Positions 16,634-24,345 of a stretch of DNA of 64,000 bases are shown piece after piece (positions within the stretch are counted from its first letter, which is position 1; every line of letters begins with the position of its first letter). A program made the translations under genes and the position numbers. This DNA is from Clostridiales bacterium. GTDB lineage: Bacteria > Bacillota > Clostridia > Oscillospirales > Oscillospiraceae. The stretch is from assembly GCA_004554585.1 (NCBI GenBank), contig SFLH01000010.1:1-64000 (forward strand), written 5' to 3'. A model generated the notes under the pieces. It was not told where the DNA came from. It ran no database searches and worked only from the letters and a program-made list of their open reading frames with translations.

Positions 16634-16912
16634 TCAGCCCTCGTCCTTGAGCTGGTTCAGCCGCGCTTTGTTGGCCTCGATGCGGGCATCCGCCTCTTCC
16701 AGCTGGCGGTAGAGGGCCTCGTATCCCTCCGGGGGCACGGGGTTTTCGGCCACGAAACGCCGGCCGATCTCCGCATAGGCCCGCTTTTTGTTCTCTTCTT
16801 CGGAAACGTTGTCCAGGTTTAGCTTGGCGCTCTCCCCCAAGTCGCGGGCTTTGCCCAAGCCGGCCAAGGTGATGTTTTTGGCCTTGTTGCCCCATTCTCT
16901 CCATTCTGCCAT
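16634..16912 (-). CDS. Small helical protein of unknown function
   Basis: A 92-residue, highly charged, mostly alpha-helical protein likely to form coiled coils, especially the last 30 residues (ALYRQLEEADARIEANKARL). It has no cysteine pairs or membrane segment. Start chosen at ATG 16912, with a strong AAAGGAGG upstream. A good promoter also supports it: TTGCGA-N17-TATACT. Similar short helical proteins are common in Clostridia, without known function. It stands alone. Confidence 0.7.
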   Translation of the reverse strand: MAEWREWGNKAKNITLAGLGKARDLGESAKLNLDNVSEEENKKRAYAEIGRRFVAENPVPPEGYEALYRQLEEADARIEANKARLNQLKDEG

Positions 16913-16960
16913 GGCTGCTGCCTCCTTTGGTGGGATGTATGGTGGTCTTCTGTCCCTTTT

Positions 16961-16989
16961 AGTATACCCAGTTTGCCAGGGTTTCGCAA
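16961..16989 (-). promoter_or_regulatory. Promoter of the small helical protein gene
   Basis: Minus strand TTGCGA (16984-16989), 17 bp, TATACT (16961-16966). Confidence 0.55.
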
Positions 16990-17076
16990 GGGGCCGGAAC
17001 GGCGGGGGGAAATTTCTCCTTCCCTTCCCGCCGCAGACCTTGTATACTATATGCAGTATCGTTTCAGGAGGTGCCC

Positions 17077-18045
17077 ATGCCCCAAACACCCGCCCTGTCC
17101 CTGGCCCCGTTGGAGGGGATCACAGGTTGGCTCTATCGCCAGACCCACCAGGCCATGTTCCCCGGCCTGCACCGCTACTATACACCCTTTTTCGCCCCCA
17201 CCGCCGACAGCCCGCTCACCGGCCGGGGGCTGGCCGACATGCACCCCGACCACAACCAAGGGGTTCCTCTGGTCCCCCAGCTGCTCACCAACCGGGCTGA
17301 GGACTTCATCGCCGCCGCCCGGCTGCTCCAGGACATGGGCTATGCCGAGGTGAATCTGAACATCGGCTGCCCCTCGGGCACGGTGGTGGCCAAAGGGAAA
17401 GGGGCAGGCTTTCTGGCCCGCCCCCAGGAGCTGGATGCCTTTTTCGACCAAATCTTCCGCCGGCTGGACCTGCGGATATCCGTCAAGACCCGCATCGGGG
17501 TCACCGACCCGGAAGGCTGGCCCGCCCTGCTGGAGATTTTCTCCCGCTATCCCATCTGCGAGCTCATCGTTCATCCCCGCCTGCGCACCGACTACTACCG
17601 GGGGGCGGTCCGCCAGGAGGCCTTTGCCTACGCTGCGGCCCACACCACGCTGCCCCTGTGCTACAACGGCGACCTGTTCTCCATCCAGGACTGCCGGGAC
17701 ACCGCCGCCCGCTTCCCCACCGTCTCCCATTTCATGCTGGGCCGGGGGCTGGTGCGCAACCCCGCCCTGGCCCGCCAGGTCCAAGGGGGTCCCCCCCTGG
17801 CCAGGGAGGAACTCATGGCCTTCCACGACCGCCTGCTGGAGGGCTATCGCTCCCTCTACTTTGGGGACCGGCCGGTGCTGGGAAAGATGAAAGAGCTGTG
17901 GTTCTATTGGTCCCGGTGTTTTTCCCAGCCGGAGCGCCCCCTCAAGCGCATCCGAAAGGCCAAGACCATCGCCGAGTATCTCGACGGCGCCGCCGCCCTC
18001 TTCCGCGACTGCGCCTTTCAGCCGGAGGGAGAGGTCTCTTTCTAA
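17077..18045 (+). CDS. tRNA-dihydrouridine synthase family protein
   Basis: A 322-residue FMN-dependent TIM-barrel enzyme that reduces uridines in tRNA. Dus features: LAPLEGIT at the N-terminus, NIGCPSGTVVAKGKGAGFL around the catalytic site (Cys replaced in the usual spacing by the CPS motif), SVKTRIG, and RGLVRNPAL phosphate-binding loop. The ATG at 17077 has AGGAGG five bases upstream. The QueG-like gene begins 37 bases downstream, so two tRNA-modification-type genes may form an operon. Which Dus subclass it is cannot be told from sequence alone. Confidence 0.88.
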   Translation: MPQTPALSLAPLEGITGWLYRQTHQAMFPGLHRYYTPFFAPTADSPLTGRGLADMHPDHNQGVPLVPQLLTNRAEDFIAAARLLQDMGYAEVNLNIGCPSGTVVAKGKGAGFLARPQELDAFFDQIFRRLDLRISVKTRIGVTDPEGWPALLEIFSRYPICELIVHPRLRTDYYRGAVRQEAFAYAAAHTTLPLCYNGDLFSIQDCRDTAARFPTVSHFMLGRGLVRNPALARQVQGGPPLAREELMAFHDRLLEGYRSLYFGDRPVLGKMKELWFYWSRCFSQPERPLKRIRKAKTIAEYLDGAAALFRDCAFQPEGEVSF

Positions 18046-18082
18046 TGACCGCTCCCCTGCCAGGAACCAAGGAGGTGCCGCC

Positions 18083-18946
18083 ATGACCCTCAATCGAGAA
18101 GGCCTCTTGCAGGCAGCCCGGGACTTTCTCTCCCGGCCCGGAGAAAACCAAGTAGGCCAAGAGGAGGCCATTTCCCCGGCGCTGGCCGGTCTGCCCCTCT
18201 TTGCCCCGCCTCTGCTGGGGATCTCCAGCGCAGACGATCCCCTCTATGACAGACTGAAGGCACCGGAAGCCATCGGTCCCTGGGTTCTCACCCCGGTCCA
18301 ATGGCTGTCCGGCGCCCGTTCGGTGCTGTCTTTCTTTTTTCCCTTCTCTCCCCAGATTATCCAGAGCAACCGGCAGGACGCGCAGATGCCCTCCCCCGCC
18401 TGGCTCCATGGCCGCGTGGAGGGCCAAGCCCTGCTCTTTCGCCTGGCCCGCTGGCTGATCGCCATGCTGGTCCGCAGCGGCTGGCGGGCGGTATGTCCCT
18501 GTCTGGACCCCCGCTTCGCCTCTATAGAACACCAGGGAACCGACGCCCGCTTCCCGCCCCAGGCCGCTTACACCAGTCGCTGGTCCGAACGCCACGCCGC
18601 TTACATCGGCGGTTTGGGCACCTTTGGCCTGTCCAAGGGGCTCATCACAGAGGAGGGAACCTGCGGCCGGTTTCTCAGCCTCATCACCGACCTGCCGCTC
18701 TCTCCCACGCCCCGCTCCTATTCCGGCCTGTACGACCACTGCACCCGCTGCGGCGCCTGCGTCCGCCGCTGCCCCGTGGGGGCCATCTCCCTGGAGGGCG
18801 GCAAAGACCACACCGCCTGCGCGTACTATGTGGACCTGACCATGACCCTCTGCGCCCCCCGCTACGGCTGCGGCAAATGCCAGACCGGCGTTCCCTGTCA
18901 ATCCCGTCTCCCCACAGGAAAGCCCATGGGATCACAGGGCAACTGA
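18083..18946 (+). CDS. QueG-like double 4Fe-4S cluster protein
   Basis: A 287-residue protein resembling the C-terminal part and DUF1730-type region of epoxyqueuosine reductase. Cluster one is CTRCGACVRRCP (about 224-235). A second Cys set follows in TACAYY and GCGKCQTGVPC. True QueG is usually longer (about 310-380 residues), so this may be a shortened paralogue of the family rather than the enzyme itself. GGAGGTG precedes the ATG. It follows the dus gene and is convergent with the N-acetyltransferase gene 13 bases away. Confidence 0.72.
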   Translation: MTLNREGLLQAARDFLSRPGENQVGQEEAISPALAGLPLFAPPLLGISSADDPLYDRLKAPEAIGPWVLTPVQWLSGARSVLSFFFPFSPQIIQSNRQDAQMPSPAWLHGRVEGQALLFRLARWLIAMLVRSGWRAVCPCLDPRFASIEHQGTDARFPPQAAYTSRWSERHAAYIGGLGTFGLSKGLITEEGTCGRFLSLITDLPLSPTPRSYSGLYDHCTRCGACVRRCPVGAISLEGGKDHTACAYYVDLTMTLCAPRYGCGKCQTGVPCQSRLPTGKPMGSQGN

Positions 18947-18959
18947 CCCCGGCCGCCCT

Positions 18960-19772
18960 TTAGAGATTGGGATAAATCCCCGCGGGGTCCAGGTGAAAGA
19001 CCTCTTGGATCAGCCGCAGTTCCTCCGCCGGGGTGGTGGGGTTGGCCTGGACCGCCACCCCCTGCCGCTCCACCTGAAAAACATGGCGGCGCAGGGCCAG
19101 CATCCCCTCCTGGGTGTAGATGGAGGGCCGGGGAAACTGGGTCATGTTGGAGTCCGGGTGCTTTTCAAAGAAGAAGAGCACCGGGTCAAAGTCCCGGTCC
19201 ACCTGGGGTTCCAGGGCAAAGGCCTGGATTCTCTCCCAGTCGTGCCCTGGCCGGCGCTGGCACTGGACCCAGCCGAAGAACTCCTCCCACTGGTAGCGGT
19301 AGTCGCAGTGGCCGTCGTTCTGGACCACGCCCTCCTCCAGCAGCAGCGGCCGGCGGGCGTTCTCCGTGGCAAAGCCCACATCGGTGGTGTAGGTCTTGCC
19401 CGCCAGCTCCACGGCCAGAATGCGGTGCCGGCGGAAGAGATAGGTGTCCGGCGTGAGCATCCTGGCGTTGTAGCTGGTCACCGCAAAACCCATGGAGTAG
19501 AGCAGCCAGTTGTACAGTGTGTTCAGCTCCGCGCACACCCCGCCCTGGCGGCGGCGGACGATTTTGTCGTAGAGATGGTCCAGCGCCAGGGACAGAGGGC
19601 GGCCGGCCACGATGTCCAGGTTTTCAAAGGGCACCGTCAGCTTATGGGCCAGCTGGAGCCTGCCCAGCCCCTCCACCGTCAGGGGGACAGGGCCGTCCAC
19701 GCCAATGCGGCGAAGGTAGGCCGCGATCTGTTCTTCCGTCATTTTGGGGCCGTTGAGGGCATTGATATCCAT
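18960..19772 (-). CDS. Arylamine N-acetyltransferase
   Basis: A 270-residue enzyme of the NAT family, which transfers acetyl from acetyl-CoA to arylamines and arylhydrazines in the cytoplasm. The catalytic triad is visible in its usual setting: Cys in RQGGVCAELN, His in RRHRILAVEL and Asp in YTTDVGF. The N-terminal helical motif PFENLDI is also present. The start at ATG 19772 gives the typical length; the upstream open frame lacks family similarity. NATs of gut bacteria can acetylate drugs such as 5-aminosalicylate; this is known of the family, not shown here. Confidence 0.92.
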   Translation of the reverse strand: MDINALNGPKMTEEQIAAYLRRIGVDGPVPLTVEGLGRLQLAHKLTVPFENLDIVAGRPLSLALDHLYDKIVRRRQGGVCAELNTLYNWLLYSMGFAVTSYNARMLTPDTYLFRRHRILAVELAGKTYTTDVGFATENARRPLLLEEGVVQNDGHCDYRYQWEEFFGWVQCQRRPGHDWERIQAFALEPQVDRDFDPVLFFFEKHPDSNMTQFPRPSIYTQEGMLALRRHVFQVERQGVAVQANPTTPAEELRLIQEVFHLDPAGIYPNL

Positions 19773-19928
19773 TGCGCCAGGCGCCTTCTTTCTCTTTGGG
19801 ATTGTTTTATCATAGCACGGCAGGGCACATTTCGCAACGCGCCCCGAGGGCCCGGCGAAAAATCCCCTCCGCAAGCTGTCCCCCCGCGCCGCACTTCCAT
19901 TCCAAGCGAGAATTCCCCGCGACAACCC

Positions 19929-19957
19929 TTGCATCGGCGGAAAGATAGTGCTACAAT
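19929..19957 (+). promoter_or_regulatory. pta promoter
   Basis: TTGCAT (19929-19934), 17 bp, TACAAT (19952-19957), about 60 bases before the gene. Confidence 0.6.
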
Positions 19958-20016
19958 AAATTGGTTGAGTTTGTAAGAATAGACCGAAGTGTCTGAATAT
20001 TTGGAGGTAACCTATC

Positions 20017-20988
20017 ATGTTTGCAAAACTGATCGAGACCCTGAAAGCCAACCCCCGCACCCTGGTCTTCACCGAGGGCTCCGACGCCCGCATCCTGGAG
20101 GCCACCGACCGCCTGAAGAAGGATGGCTTCCTCACCCCCATCCTGGTGGGCGTGGAGAGTGAAGTGAAGGCCGCCGCGGAAAAGGGTGGCTTTGACATCG
20201 AGGGCGTGCGCATTGTGGACCCCGCCACCTATCCCGGCATGGACGCCATGGTGGAGAAGATGGTGGAGCTGCGCAAGGGCAAGATGACCCCCGAGGACTG
20301 CCGGAAGAACCTGATGAAGGGCAACTACTTCGGCACCATGCTGGTGAAGATGGGCGAGGCCGACTGCCTGCTGGGCGGCGCCACCTACTCCACCGCCGAC
20401 ACCGTCCGCCCCGCCCTGCAGCTGATCAAGACCAAGCCCGGCAACAACAACGTCAGCTCCTGCTTTATTCTGCAGCGGGAGAAGGACGGCGTGGACGAGC
20501 GCCTGTGCATGGGTGACTGCGCCATCCAGATCGATCCCGACGAGGACGCCCTGGTGGAGACCGCCCTGGAGTGCGCCAAGACCGCCGCTACCTTCGGCAT
20601 CGACCCCAAGATCGCTTTCCTGAGCTACTCCACCAAGGGCTCTGGCAAGGGCGAGGCTGTGGACAAGGTGAAGAACGCCTGCGACAAGGCCAAGGCCGCC
20701 GCTCCCGAGCTGGCCATCGACGGCGAGATGCAGTTTGACGCCGCCGTCTCCCCCGTGGTGGGCCAGCAGAAGTTTCCCGGCTCCAAGGTGGCCGGCCACG
20801 CCAACACCTTCATCTTCCCCGAGATCCAGTCCGGCAACATCGGCTATAAGATCGCCCAGCGTCTGGGCGGCTTCGCCGCTTACGGCCCCATCCTGCAGGG
20901 CCTGAATGCCCCCATCAACGACCTCTCCCGCGGCTGCGACGCCGACGAGGTCTACAAGATGGCCATCATCACTGCCGCTCTGGCCTGA
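20017..20988 (+). CDS. pta: Phosphate acetyltransferase
   Basis: A 323-residue, single-domain Pta that interconverts acetyl-CoA and acetyl phosphate. Recognised features: N-terminal FTEGSDARIL, GGATYSTADTVRPALQLI, the C-terminal substrate loop FPGSKVAGHANTFIFPE and the final block NIGYKIAQRLGG. Length equals short-form Firmicutes enzymes. GGAGG precedes the ATG at 20017. No ackA lies next to it, so the partner kinase must be elsewhere. Codon choice is strongly biased to G/C-ending codons, as expected for a highly expressed catabolic gene. Confidence 0.95.
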   Translation: MFAKLIETLKANPRTLVFTEGSDARILEATDRLKKDGFLTPILVGVESEVKAAAEKGGFDIEGVRIVDPATYPGMDAMVEKMVELRKGKMTPEDCRKNLMKGNYFGTMLVKMGEADCLLGGATYSTADTVRPALQLIKTKPGNNNVSSCFILQREKDGVDERLCMGDCAIQIDPDEDALVETALECAKTAATFGIDPKIAFLSYSTKGSGKGEAVDKVKNACDKAKAAAPELAIDGEMQFDAAVSPVVGQQKFPGSKVAGHANTFIFPEIQSGNIGYKIAQRLGGFAAYGPILQGLNAPINDLSRGCDADEVYKMAIITAALA

Positions 20989-21007
20989 TCGGATCTCCAG
21001 AAAGTAC

Positions 21008-21043
21008 AAAAAACCGGACGGGAGCTTCCCGTCCGGTTTTTTT
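21008..21043. terminator. Bidirectional terminator between pta and the YbaK-like gene
   Basis: A 13-bp perfect stem (21011-21023 / 21026-21038) with T-runs on both sides when read from either strand. It serves the two convergent genes. Confidence 0.88.
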
Positions 21044-21060
21044 GTCTCAAAGGGGTAAGG

Positions 21061-21543
21061 TCAGGCATCCTCCTGCCAGCCCTTGCAGAAGTCGCCCCAG
21101 CCCTGGAAGTTTTGGGCCACCTGCTCCAGCTGCTGGCAGGTGAGCTCCACGGCGCTGTTGGCTGAGCCGGCAGCGGGGAAGATGGTGGGGAAACGTTTCA
21201 TGGACACGTCCAGATAGACCTCCGCCGTATCCTTGATGGCGAAGGGACACACCCCGCCCACGGCGTGGCCCACCAGCTGGGTGACCTCCTCCGGGGAGAG
21301 CATTTTGGCCTTGGTGTGGAAGGCGGCCTTGAACTTGGCGTTGTCCACCTTGGCATCCCCGGCGGTGACGATGATCACCGCTTTGTCCTCCACCTTGAAG
21401 GACAGGGACTTGGCGATGCGGGCGGGGATCACCCCGGCGGCCTGGGCGGCCAGCTCTACGGTGGCGCTGGAGACCGTGAACTCCAACACCTTGTCCTCCA
21501 GGCCAAACGGGGCCAGGTAGGCGCGCACTGCGGCAATCGACAT
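21061..21543 (-). CDS. YbaK/EbsC family aminoacyl-tRNA editing-type protein
   Basis: A 160-residue free-standing editing domain of the YbaK/ProX superfamily. It has the family KSL(S/V)F strand near residue 50, the DNAKFKAAF basic helix and GHAVGGVCPFA near residue 100, then VYLDVSM. Relatives deacylate mischarged Cys- or Ala-tRNA(Pro). The start at ATG 21543 follows AGAAAGAAGG. A second, different YbaK-superfamily gene lies at the end of the window. Confidence 0.85.
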   Translation of the reverse strand: MSIAAVRAYLAPFGLEDKVLEFTVSSATVELAAQAAGVIPARIAKSLSFKVEDKAVIIVTAGDAKVDNAKFKAAFHTKAKMLSPEEVTQLVGHAVGGVCPFAIKDTAEVYLDVSMKRFPTIFPAAGSANSAVELTCQQLEQVAQNFQGWGDFCKGWQEDA

Positions 21544-21650
21544 GGGATTTCTTCCTTCTTTCTCTGACAAGTTTTCGCAAACCGCGCCCCAGGGGGCGCG
21601 GGGGATCTTTCTCCGGCAGCGGAGCAGCCCCCGCGCCGGTCAATACCCAT

Positions 21651-21679
21651 AGTCTACTATATCCCGCCCCCAAAGGCAA
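21651..21679 (-). promoter_or_regulatory. Promoter of the YbaK-like gene
   Basis: Minus strand TTGCCT (21674-21679), 17 bp, TAGACT (21651-21656). It is divergent with the gluQRS promoter only 14 bases away. Confidence 0.4.
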
Positions 21680-21693
21680 GAAAAAGGACCCAT

Positions 21694-21722
21694 TTGCCAG
21701 GGGCCCCAGGGCGTGGTACAAT
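21694..21722 (+). promoter_or_regulatory. gluQRS promoter
   Basis: TTGCCA (21694-21699), 17 bp, TACAAT (21717-21722), 33 bases before the start codon. Confidence 0.55.
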
Positions 21723-21755
21723 AGAGAAACTTGAGACAGAGAGGGGGAACGCCCC

Positions 21756-22715
21756 ATGGCGACAACTACAACGGTCCGGGGCCGCTTTGCCCCCAGCCCC
21801 AGCGGGCGGATGCATCTGGGCAACCTGTTTGCCGCCCTGCTGGCCTGGCTGGACGTGCGCAGCCTGGGAGGAGAGATCCTTCTGCGGATGGAGGATTTGG
21901 ACCCCGACCGGTGCAAGCCGGCCTATCTGACCCAGCTGGCGGACGATTTGACCTGGTTGGGGCTGGACTGGGACCTGGGCTGGCGGCCGGGAGAGACCAC
22001 CTATTGCCAGAGCCATCGCACCGCCCAGTATCAGGCGGCCTTTGACCGCCTGGCGGACCGGGGGCTGGTCTATCCCTGCTTCTGCAGCCGGAAGGAACTG
22101 CTGGCGGCCTCCGCCCCCCACGCCTCCGACGGAGCCAGGGTCTACTCCGGCCGTTGCCGGACCCTGCCAGCCGAGGAAAAAGCCGCCCTGCTGGCCGCCG
22201 GCCGCACCCCCGCCTGGCGAGTAAAGGTACCGGCGGAGACCATTTCCTTTGTCGATGGAAACTTCGGCCCCCGGTCCGAGCGGCTGGACGTGGACTGCGG
22301 GGATTTCATCCTCCGCCGGTCCGACGGGGTATACGCCTACCAGTTGGCGGTGACGGCGGACGACGGGGCCATGGGGATCACCCGAGTGGTCCGGGGCCAG
22401 GACCTGCTCTCCTCCACCCCCCGGCAGATCTGGCTGCTGAAGCAGCTGGGCTATCCGGCGCCCACCTACTGCCATCTACCCCTCCTTCTCAGTCCCGACG
22501 GGCGGCGGCTGTCCAAACGGGACCGGGATCTGGACATGGGCTATCTCCGGGCCCACACCACCCCGGAGAAGCTGGTGGGATTTCTGGCCTATGTGGCGGG
22601 CCTCCTGCCTCGGCCCCAGGCTGCTGCCCCCTATGAGCTGGTGGGGGAATTCTCCTGGGCAAAGGTAGGCCGGGCCGACCGGGTCGTCACCGAGGAGGCC
22701 TGGCAGTCCCTTTAA
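21756..22715 (+). CDS. gluQ: Glutamyl-Q tRNA(Asp) synthetase
   Basis: A 319-residue GluRS catalytic core without the anticodon-binding domain. It attaches glutamate to queuosine at position 34 of tRNA(Asp). Seen: the HIGH-like SGRMHLGN (residues 17-24), a zinc-binding pattern CFCSRKEL with later Y-S-G-R-C, and the KMSKS-like RRLSKRD. The length is typical. GAGAGGGGG precedes the ATG at 21756. Its stop codon overlaps that of sigF on the other strand (22712-22715). Confidence 0.92.
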   Translation: MATTTTVRGRFAPSPSGRMHLGNLFAALLAWLDVRSLGGEILLRMEDLDPDRCKPAYLTQLADDLTWLGLDWDLGWRPGETTYCQSHRTAQYQAAFDRLADRGLVYPCFCSRKELLAASAPHASDGARVYSGRCRTLPAEEKAALLAAGRTPAWRVKVPAETISFVDGNFGPRSERLDVDCGDFILRRSDGVYAYQLAVTADDGAMGITRVVRGQDLLSSTPRQIWLLKQLGYPAPTYCHLPLLLSPDGRRLSKRDRDLDMGYLRAHTTPEKLVGFLAYVAGLLPRPQAAAPYELVGEFSWAKVGRADRVVTEEAWQSL

Positions 22716-23428
22716 TCCTCCCCCAGCTCCTGGCGCAGAAAGGCTAGGCACTTCTTTTCCAGCCGGGAAACCTGGACCTGGCTGACCCCCAGAATGCGGG
22801 CAGTCCGGTCCTGGGTGAGCCCCTTGAAGTAGCGCAGCAGGATGAGCTGGCGCTCCCGCTCGGGCAGGCGGTCAATGGCCGTGCGCAGGGCGACCTTTTC
22901 CACCATCCCCTCCTCCGGGGACTCGCTGCCCACCACGCTCTCCAAGGCCAGCCCGGTCTCCCCGGACTCAGCTTGGAGGGAGACCACCGCCGCCGCGGCC
23001 AAGTCGGCCGCGGCGATGTCCTCGGGAGTCATCCCCGTGGCTTGGGCCAACTCCGACAACACAGGCTCACGGCCCAGCTGGGCAGTGAGTTCCTCCCGGG
23101 CTCTGTGCAGGCGCAGGGCCTGTTCTTTTTTGCCCCGGCCCACTCGGATCATGCCGTCGTCTCGGAGAAAGCGCCGGATCTCCCCGGCGATCTTGGGCAC
23201 GGCGTAAGTAGAAAACTGGGTGCCGTAGGTCAGGTCAAAGCCCTGGACCGCCTTGAGAAAGCCCAGGCAGCCCAGTTGGTAGAGATCCTCCGTGTCCACG
23301 CCCTTCCGGGCGTACCGGCGCACGATGCTCCAAATGAGCCCCTGGTTTTCCTCCACCAGCCGGCCGCAGGCCTCGGTGTCGCCGGCCTGGGCGGCCTGGA
23401 GCAGGGTGGGCGTGTCCACAGCGCTCAC
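22712..23428 (-). CDS. sigF: Sporulation sigma factor F
   Basis: A 238-residue sigma-70 family protein with regions 2, 3 and 4 all present. Region 2 includes EDLYQLGCLGFLKAVQGFD and FSTYAVPKIAGEIRRFLRDDG; region 4 ends with VSQVQVSRLEKK. SigF is the first forespore-specific sigma factor. Identification rests on the two genes directly upstream, anti-sigma SpoIIAB and antagonist SpoIIAA. The start overlaps the spoIIAB stop by four bases, which implies coupling. Convergent overlap with gluQ leaves no room for a separate terminator. Confidence 0.96.
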   Translation of the reverse strand: MSAVDTPTLLQAAQAGDTEACGRLVEENQGLIWSIVRRYARKGVDTEDLYQLGCLGFLKAVQGFDLTYGTQFSTYAVPKIAGEIRRFLRDDGMIRVGRGKKEQALRLHRAREELTAQLGREPVLSELAQATGMTPEDIAAADLAAAAVVSLQAESGETGLALESVVGSESPEEGMVEKVALRTAIDRLPERERQLILLRYFKGLTQDRTARILGVSQVQVSRLEKKCLAFLRQELGED

Positions 23429-23877
23429 GCGCCCCCTCCCGCCCGCAGCGCGAAGCGCTTGCGCATGGTCACCGTGGTCCCCTTGCCCAGAACCGAGCGG
23501 ACCTTCACCGTATCCATAAAACTCTCCATGATGGTAAAGCCCATCCCCGAGCGCTCCTGGTTGCCGGTGGTGAAGAGGGGGGTGCGGGCCTGCTCCACGT
23601 CGGGGATGCCCACCCCCCAGTCCTTGACGATGATCTCCAGCTGGTTGCCGGGATACAGGCGCAGTTTCAGCTCCACCTTGCCCAGGGTGTCCGGGTAGGC
23701 GTGGACGATGGCGTTGGTGACGGCCTCGCTCACGGCGGTCTTCACGTCGCCCAGCTCGTCCAACGTGGGGTCCAGCTGGGCAGCGAAGGCCGCGGCGGCG
23801 GAGCGGGCAAAGGCCTCGTTGGCTGACCGGGAGGGAAAGGTGAGGCAGACCTGGTTGGTGTATTGGACGGTACGCAT
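23425..23877 (-). CDS. spoIIAB: Anti-sigma F factor SpoIIAB
   Basis: A 150-residue GHKL-fold serine kinase that binds SigF and phosphorylates SpoIIAA. The ATP-site boxes are present: EAVTNAIVHAYP (N box), DWGVGIPDVEQA (G1) and RSGMGFTIMESFMD (G2). The start at ATG 23877 has AAAGGAG ten bases upstream; the GTG at 23886 touches that ribosome-binding site and is unlikely. Middle gene of the spoIIA operon. Confidence 0.96.
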   Translation of the reverse strand: MRTVQYTNQVCLTFPSRSANEAFARSAAAAFAAQLDPTLDELGDVKTAVSEAVTNAIVHAYPDTLGKVELKLRLYPGNQLEIIVKDWGVGIPDVEQARTPLFTTGNQERSGMGFTIMESFMDTVKVRSVLGKGTTVTMRKRFALRAGGGA

Positions 23878-23893
23878 AGATGGCACGCTCCTT

Positions 23894-24199
23894 TCAGGTG
23901 AGGGGGATCAGCCGCTGCAGGCCGGCGGCCCGGAGGACCCGGGCGGGCTGGTCGGGCAGGCCGGTGACCTGAATTTCCCCCTCCAGCTCTTGCATCCGCT
24001 GCCACAGGCGCAGCAGGACGGCGATGCCCGAGCTGTCCATAAACGTGATGCCGGCGCAGTCCACGATGAGTTGGCGGGGGAGGACCTGGTCGATCTCCCC
24101 CTCCACCTCCCGGAGCAGGCCCTTGACCCGGTGGTGGTCGATGTCCCCCGACAGGGCCACGGTGAGGATGCGGTTGTGGGTGGTATAGGCGACGGGCAT
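23894..24199 (-). CDS. spoIIAA: Anti-sigma F factor antagonist SpoIIAA
   Basis: A 101-residue STAS-domain protein. The phosphorylatable serine lies in the conserved TFMDSSGIAVLL (about residues 54-65). When dephosphorylated it binds SpoIIAB and frees SigF in the forespore. ATG 24199 follows AAAGGGGAG. The open frame continues upstream through a hairpin and is not coding there. First gene of the operon; 16 bases separate it from spoIIAB. Confidence 0.96.
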   Translation of the reverse strand: MPVAYTTHNRILTVALSGDIDHHRVKGLLREVEGEIDQVLPRQLIVDCAGITFMDSSGIAVLLRLWQRMQELEGEIQVTGLPDQPARVLRAAGLQRLIPLT

Positions 24200-24227
24200 A
24201 GAAAACTCCCCTTTCTCATGGGTAATG

Positions 24228-24268
24228 ACAAAAATCGCCGTGTACCGAACAAGCTGGTACACGGCGAT
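24228..24268 (-). terminator. Terminator-like hairpin directly before spoIIAA
   Basis: A 13-bp perfect stem (24234-24246 / 24256-24268) with a 9-base loop, followed on the minus strand by TTTTGTC. It ends only about 30 bases before the spoIIAA start. It would stop readthrough from the lipoprotein gene upstream. A TATAAT (24267-24272) abuts its upstream edge. Confidence 0.75.
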
Positions 24269-24345
24269 TATACTGCTTTTTGATGGAAATTTCTGTCAAA
24301 CTCAGGAGGACGGCACAAACCAGGCAGTCATCCCGGCGAAGGGGC

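Noticed and set aside
24267..24299. Ordinary sigma-A promoter TTGACA/TATAAT for spoIIA
   Set aside because: The spacer is 21 bp, outside the functional range; listed only as part of a speculative layout.
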